A stretch of 64,000 nt of DNA from Dictyostelium firmibasis (taxonomy: Eukaryota; Evosea; Eumycetozoa; Dictyosteliales; Dictyosteliaceae), in assembly GCA_036169595.1 (NCBI GenBank), contig CM069766.1:3755001-3819000 (forward strand), in the 5' to 3' direction. Numbering within the stretch: the stretch's first letter is position 1; every line of letters starts with the position of its first letter. The position numbers and the translations under genes are program-made. Below the pieces are notes generated by a model, which searched no databases, had not been told where the DNA came from, and saw only the letters and a list, made by a program, of their open reading frames with translations. This document shows, piece after piece, positions 59,348 through 64,000 of this stretch.

Positions 59348-59760
59348 ATAATAAAGTAAAAAAAAAAAAAAAATTTTCAATAGATTTCATTAGGTTAAAA
59401 AATTCCAAACAAAAAGTAAAATTATTAAAAAAAAAAAAAAAAAAATTTAATAATTATAATTCCCAAAATAAAAAAAGGGCAGATTTTTGAGTTTTTATTT
59501 TAAAAAATATATTTATTCTTTCAGGCTTTTTTAGTGTGGATAATGTACATTATCTCAAGTGTCACTTTTATTTAACAACACCTATGTAATTGTTTTGTAA
59601 ATGTTTTACCTGTGGTGATGACATTGCAAAAAAAGTTGAATTTTTTTTTATAAAATCATGAGAGGACGAGATATTTTTTTATATAAATCGAATTTTGAAA
59701 AATTTTTATTTTTTATTTTATTTCTCATACTTTTTCAATATAATTTTATAAGCTCAATTT
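59348..59760. other. intergenic with a 16-bp palindrome
   Basis: From 59515 onward composition changes: G/C rises and homopolymers shorten. A perfect palindrome GATAATGTACATTATC lies at 59539-59554. The stretch also contains CCTGTGGTGATGACATTGC (59610-59628) and ATCATGAGAGGACGAG. It may be the leader of the orphan gene that follows. Confidence 0.5.
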
Positions 59761-60288
59761 ATGGAAGGAATTAGTGCACTATTTAACGCAATAGCTTTAG
59801 AAACTGCAGCTGAAATACTTTTGAAAGATGTATTAATACAAATTCATGAATTACTAAACAAATACAAAAAAATTTGGGATCCAAGACCACCCACCGTAAC
59901 TCGAAAAAAATTGGTAACCTTACAACTTTTATTCTCCAAGATTGCAAATAAAAATATCAAGATTTGTTTATCAACTAGAACAGTCAAAGCTTTGGTTGAT
60001 GAGGGCGTTAACTTTGGAGCTGCGCTCTATCTAATATCATCACCAAGAGATTCTCAAATAAAAAGGGAAGAAGTTTTGGCCGACAGAAATTATTTTAAAA
60101 ATCTTTTTAATGATCTTTTCGAGTGTCTCTCTCAAAACAGAAACGAAAACAAATTCATTGATGAGGTAAAAGAATTGATTAAAGGTAAAAAGGTTGATGA
60201 TCTTTTCGATGAATTCAACGCACTAAACCAAGGCATCCAAAATCAAGACGTAAATAAAGATGAAGAATTGGACCCAAAGCAAGCTTAA
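59761..60288 (+). CDS. orphan helical 175-aa protein
   Basis: Single exon of 175 aa starting MEGISALFNAIALETAAEIL. The sequence is almost wholly helical and amphipathic, with RPPTVTRKKLVTLQLLFSKI, then GAALYLISSPRD, and an acidic Asp/Asn/Gln tail. It has no Cys-rich motif, no membrane segment and no low-complexity run, which is unusual for a gene here. Codon choice is less A/T-extreme than its neighbours (GCG, CCC, GTC used). The ATG is preceded by CTCAATTT rather than the customary A-run. Flanking DNA has palindromes and near-tandem repeats. I do not recognise the family. It may be a foreign or element-derived gene, or a lineage-specific host gene; no terminal repeats of a known element were recognised. 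Confidence 0.65.
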   Translation: MEGISALFNAIALETAAEILLKDVLIQIHELLNKYKKIWDPRPPTVTRKKLVTLQLLFSKIANKNIKICLSTRTVKALVDEGVNFGAALYLISSPRDSQIKREEVLADRNYFKNLFNDLFECLSQNRNENKFIDEVKELIKGKKVDDLFDEFNALNQGIQNQDVNKDEELDPKQA

Positions 60289-60895
60289 AATCATAATAAA
60301 CTACTCTTATATAAGAGTCTTTATTTATCAGCCAATCCCTATAGCGATAGGACTATTCATATTGATTGATATGGTACAGTAGTATGAATTCGTCACTTTT
60401 GTTAATTCTAAGTCTATACCACACTCTTACTACTTGTAACTTTAAGTCTATACCTCACTCTTGTAACTTTAAGATCTATATTCTGTTAGTGATGTGTTTG
60501 CACAATTAGAAAATAATTATCCTGTCAACATAAATTTTGTATTGAATTTACATGTTTTATTGTATTATTTTATTTTACCTAATAATTAATAATATTGAAT
60601 AAAATTACAGTAAATAATAAAATAAATTAAAACAAATTTTATATTAAATTATAAAATAATTTTAATTTTTCAATCAGCATATTGTTTGGTGTTGCTGTAG
60701 TATTTTTACATCGTGTGGACCCACCTCCAAAAAAAAGAGAATTGCCTGGTGACTGAAATATAGTAAATATACAAAAAATATTAAAAAAAAAAGATTTTTG
60801 GATATTAATTTACTTCAATTTATTTAGTTTACACATCTTTAGTTTTTTTTTTTTTTCATTTTTTTTTTTTTTTTTCATTATTTTTTTTTTTTTAT
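60289..60895. other. atypical downstream region of the orphan gene
   Basis: Immediately after the stop is a perfect 16-bp palindrome ACTCTTATATAAGAGT (60303-60318), then a near-palindrome CCTATAGCGATAGG (about 60337-60350). Two imperfect direct repeats begin AAGTCTATACC (60410-60443 and 60444-60470), and a partial third copy begins at 60471. The part from 60480 to 60720 slides back to ordinary A/T DNA. A G/C-bearing patch TCGTGTGGACCCACCTCC (60711-60728) precedes the end of the pppA gene. Confidence 0.5.
60410..60480. repeat. imperfect tandem repeat, about 30-bp unit
   Basis: Units beginning AAGTCTATACC with CACTCTT and TGTAACTTT occur at 60410-60443 and 60444-60470; a third beginning AAGATCTATA starts at 60471. 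Copies differ by a 6-nt insertion and point changes. Confidence 0.7.
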
Positions 60896-62742
60896 TTAAC
60901 ATAATTGGAGTGCTTGGCCAGCATAGAATTTAACATCTTTATCAGTATCTTCAAGAAGTTTTACAAGTAATGGTTTAACTCTTGATTGTACAATGGTGCT
61001 ATCGAGTAATGGAATAATGGTTTGGAAAGTTTTTGCTACATTGAATCTAATGTTTGGAACTTTATCGGAAACCATTTTAGCCAATAAAGGAACCATCGAA
61101 CTGGAGATTACATCACCTCCAACAACGGTTGAAAGAGTTGAAATTGAAAATAATGTGGTCATACGATAGAGATAATTTGGATGAGAGTGTAAAGATAAAA
61201 CTTTTGGAATAATGTTATTCTTTGCCCAATCAACTCCAAATACTTCGGTTAATTTCTTCAAATTATTGGTTGCTGCTTCACGAATTGAAAATACTGGATC
61301 ACCTAACCATGTCATACATAAATTACCAAGCTTTTCATCAAAGAATTCAACACCCTTTTTTTTTTAAAAAAAATAAAAAAAATAAAAAATAAAAATATAT
61401 ATTATTAATAAAATGAATTGAATAATTAATTGATTTTTTTTGTACTTTTTTTCAAATTTTTTTTTTTTTTTTTACTTACTAATTGTGAAGCCAAAAGTGG
61501 AATATAATCAATAATTGCTAATCTAACTCTCCATTGATGATCCTCAGCCAATTCAACGATAGCTGGTAATAATGATTGTGATAACATTTCAATACCAATT
61601 ACTTTACTAACTTGATCCAATTTTGAGATGATATTTAAACGAACATCTGGGAAATCATCTTTTAAGAGATGTAAAAACAACTCCAAGAGATGGGTGAGGG
61701 TATCCTCCTTACCATAAATTGGTGCCAATGACATAATGACTTGAGCAAGTGCAGCTCTAACATGTTGTGATGAATCTGATACCAAATCTTTGACGCATGG
61801 AAGAATGGTTTTAATATTCATTTCTTTGGTTAATAATGAACAAACATCTGCAATTCTTAATGATGCTTCTGTACGAACTTCTGCTTCTGTATCTTTTAAT
61901 AATTTAACAAATGCTCCAATTAATTCTGTCTTTGTAATTTCTGTTCCCATTGATTCACATAACTTTTTTTTTTTTTTAGGAAAAAAAAACAAAAAAAATT
62001 AATATATTTCAAAAAAAATTTAAAAGAATATACAAAAAAAAAAAAAAAAAATGAAAACAAACCTCTTTTAAGAGACGAGCAACCATATAACGAACTCTCC
62101 ATGATTTATCCAATGAACTAGCTTTAATGGTTGGTAAAATGAATTGGGTATTTTCTTCATTAGTTAACATTGAACCTAATAAGGCACAGTTTTCAACACC
62201 TAATAAACGAACTGAATCTTGTTCATCGGTTGACAATGATTGGAAGAGTGGAAGGATTTCTAATTTTACTGATTCTTTTTCAATTTGTTTTGCAAAACTC
62301 TAAAATATAATTAAAAAAAGTGATTAGTTTTTTTTTTTTTCTTTTTTTTTTTCTTTTTTTTTTTTTTTGTTTATATAAAGCTTACTCCTAAATTAGTTGC
62401 GGCGGCTCTCTTAACCATTGGTGTATCGTCGTGACATAAACCTCCAAAGGTTCTAAAAAAAAAATAAAAATAAAAAATTATTAGAATTTTAATTTATAAA
62501 AATAATAATAATAAAAGAAATAAATTTTTAATAATTTACTTTCTTAAAGATTTCTTCATTTCGGCATTTGCTCTTGGATATGATACAGTGAAAAGTCCAC
62601 ATGCTGATGTACGTGATGTGAACCAATCTGCTTTTGATAATGAAAATAATAATGGGAGGAATGAATCTTCGAATGATGATGTTGGAATTTCTTTTGCAAT
62701 TTTACATAATGATTCTACTGCCTATTATTTTTATTTGTTATT

Positions 62743-62776
<34 letters not shown>

Positions 62777-63143
62777 TTATTATTAATATCATATTTTAAC
62801 AAGATTTCTCATTAATCCTATTTAAAATGTAACTATTCAGTTTAATTTTAAAAAAAAAAAAATTTTACCTTTTCTCTAACAACTAATTCTTCTGCACCTG
62901 CTAAAATTTGTAATGGTGGTAATAAACAAACAGCATGTTCGGCTCCTCCAACAAACTCGATTAAATTTCCTAATTCCTCTGATAATACCACTAAAACTTC
63001 ATCTTCATCTTCGAGAACAGAGTCTATTTTAAAAAAATTTATTCATAAATATCCAATTTTGTTGAAATTAGAATAAAAAATATTTTTTAAAAAAAATTCA
63101 CATAATAATAAAAAAAAAAAAAAAACCACACAAAAAAAATAAT

Positions 63144-63177
<34 letters not shown>

Positions 63178-63323
63178 TATAACTATCTAGTTGTTTCTCT
63201 CTCCCCCTTAATTATAAATATAAACTTTTGGTCCCGATTATTCTTATTATTTTTTTTTTTTTTTTTTTTTCTTCCCTCTTTTATATTTTTTTTCTAACTA
63301 TAATCTGTGATCTTGGTGATCGA

Positions 63324-63355
<32 letters not shown>

Positions 63356-63693
63356 TATATAAATAAATTTGATGAAAAAAAAAAAAAAAAAAAAAGTTTA
63401 CCTTGTAAATATGGAATTAATTCTGTACGGGTACGTTCTGGGCCTAATGCTTTTGCAATTGATTGGAGTTTTTTTATTGAATTAAGTCTAAGTTGTATAT
63501 CTTCATTTTTTAACTCATCAATTAAAATAACAATTGGATGATAATCATCCGATTCTGTATTTATAGATGCTATTAATATAAATTTATATTTATTAAATTA
63601 GTTATTTTATTGGTATTCTTATTTTTCCTTAATCGATCAGTCAATTTAATTTTTTTATAATAAAAAAAATGTAGCTTATTTGAACTTACCCAT
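60896..63693 (-). CDS. pppA: PP2A scaffold subunit A (PR65)
   Basis: Eight exons on the minus strand keep phase: 63693-63690 (only ATGG), 63569-63402, 63023-62869, 62721-62540, 62452-62386, 62299-62063, 61962-61480 and 61354-60896. They give 584 aa (human PR65 589). The protein starts [20 protein letters not shown] and has the PR65 word [20 protein letters not shown], then [65 protein letters not shown] and the final HEAT repeats. The 15 HEAT repeats form the horseshoe that binds the catalytic subunit and one of the B-type regulators. The protein is cytosolic and nuclear and essential in most eukaryotes. The exon-6 donor is the less common GTTTGT. Confidence 0.93.
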
Positions 63694-63737
63694 TTTTATA
63701 TATATATAAAAAAAAAAAATAACCTGAAAAAAAAATA

Positions 63738-63774
<37 letters not shown>

Positions 63775-64000
63775 AAAAAAAAAAAAAAATTATAAAAAAA
63801 AAAAAAAAAATTTTCATTTTTTTATTTCAATTATTAAAAAAAAAAAAAAAAAATATCATTTGTTTTGTGTTTTTTGTGTTTTTTTATAATTTTATTTTTG
63901 TTTTTTTTTTTTTTTCTTTTAAATGATTAATCAGCTAAAAAAGAATAAATTATTTAATTAGTTATTATTATTTTTTATTTTTTTTTTTATTACTAATAAT
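63694..64000. promoter_or_regulatory. promoter side of pppA
   Basis: A- and T-runs to the right edge of the window, with TTAAATGATTAATCAGC near 63918-63935 the only complex word. No gene is seen. Confidence 0.45.

Noticed and set aside
59348-60895. An LTR or terminal-inverted-repeat element around the orphan gene
   Set aside because: I compared the two flanks by eye and found no matching direct or inverted ends, so no element is called.

Overview
The window is from a social amoeba and almost certainly from Dictyostelium discoideum. Non-coding DNA is extremely A+T-rich, with long T and A homopolymers. Introns are short and A/T-only with GTAAGT/GTATGT-type ends. Proteins carry long Asn, Gln and Thr runs (AAT, CAA and ACA codons), starts are preceded by A-runs, and genes are about 1-2 kb apart. 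Several genes match Dictyostelium genes I know (yakA-type DYRK kinase, EB1, ddx3, PP2A subunit A). No rRNA, tRNA, CRISPR array or intact transposon was recognised.

Layout, left to right. 1-11.7 kb: 3' part of a YAK/DYRK kinase (+), a ComC-like LRR/TIG/EGF membrane protein (+), a nine-exon importin-13/transportin-3-type receptor (-). 12.7-17.3 kb: a MOB1-family protein (+), a PRPP-synthetase-like protein that has lost its catalytic residues (-), a ZnT/CDF zinc transporter (-). 18.6-25 kb: an ARFRP1-type GTPase (+), an MFSD5-type transporter (-), a WDR89-type WD protein (+), a stretch with a perfect 27-bp inverted repeat, a candidate micro-gene, and a secreted protein (-). 26-35.8 kb: XRCC3 (+), two previously easy-to-miss 41-42 aa genes with tiny second exons (+), a plant-type 3-ketoacyl-CoA synthase (+), an NAD(P)H-FMN reductase (-), EB1 (+). 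36-42.4 kb: an importin-5-like protein lacking the normal N-terminal third (+), an ADP-ribosylglycohydrolase (-), a cAMP-receptor-like GPCR (-). 43.4-64 kb: a SAP-domain protein (+), a large single-pass membrane protein (+), DDX3 helicase (-), a cyclophilin-40 (+), the UFM1 ligase UFL1 (+), an orphan ORF in a compositionally distinct patch (+), PP2A scaffold subunit (-).

The genes are mostly unrelated housekeeping and signalling genes and there is no operon-like organisation. Themes that recur are nucleocytoplasmic transport (two importin-beta family members), signalling (DYRK, MOB, PP2A-A, crl GPCR, ARFRP1) and metal/lipid/nucleotide metabolism. Exon joins given below were chosen because the reading phase is kept through every junction and the total is divisible by three; they are inferences, not transcript data.

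The best leads for a second look are: the catalytically degenerate PRPP synthetase paralogue; the perfect hairpin at 23442-23510; the micro-genes at 23634-23880, 28061-28251 and 28872-29172; the orphan gene and palindromes at 59.5-60.5 kb; the short importin-5 paralogue; and coding first exons of only 4-13 nt.
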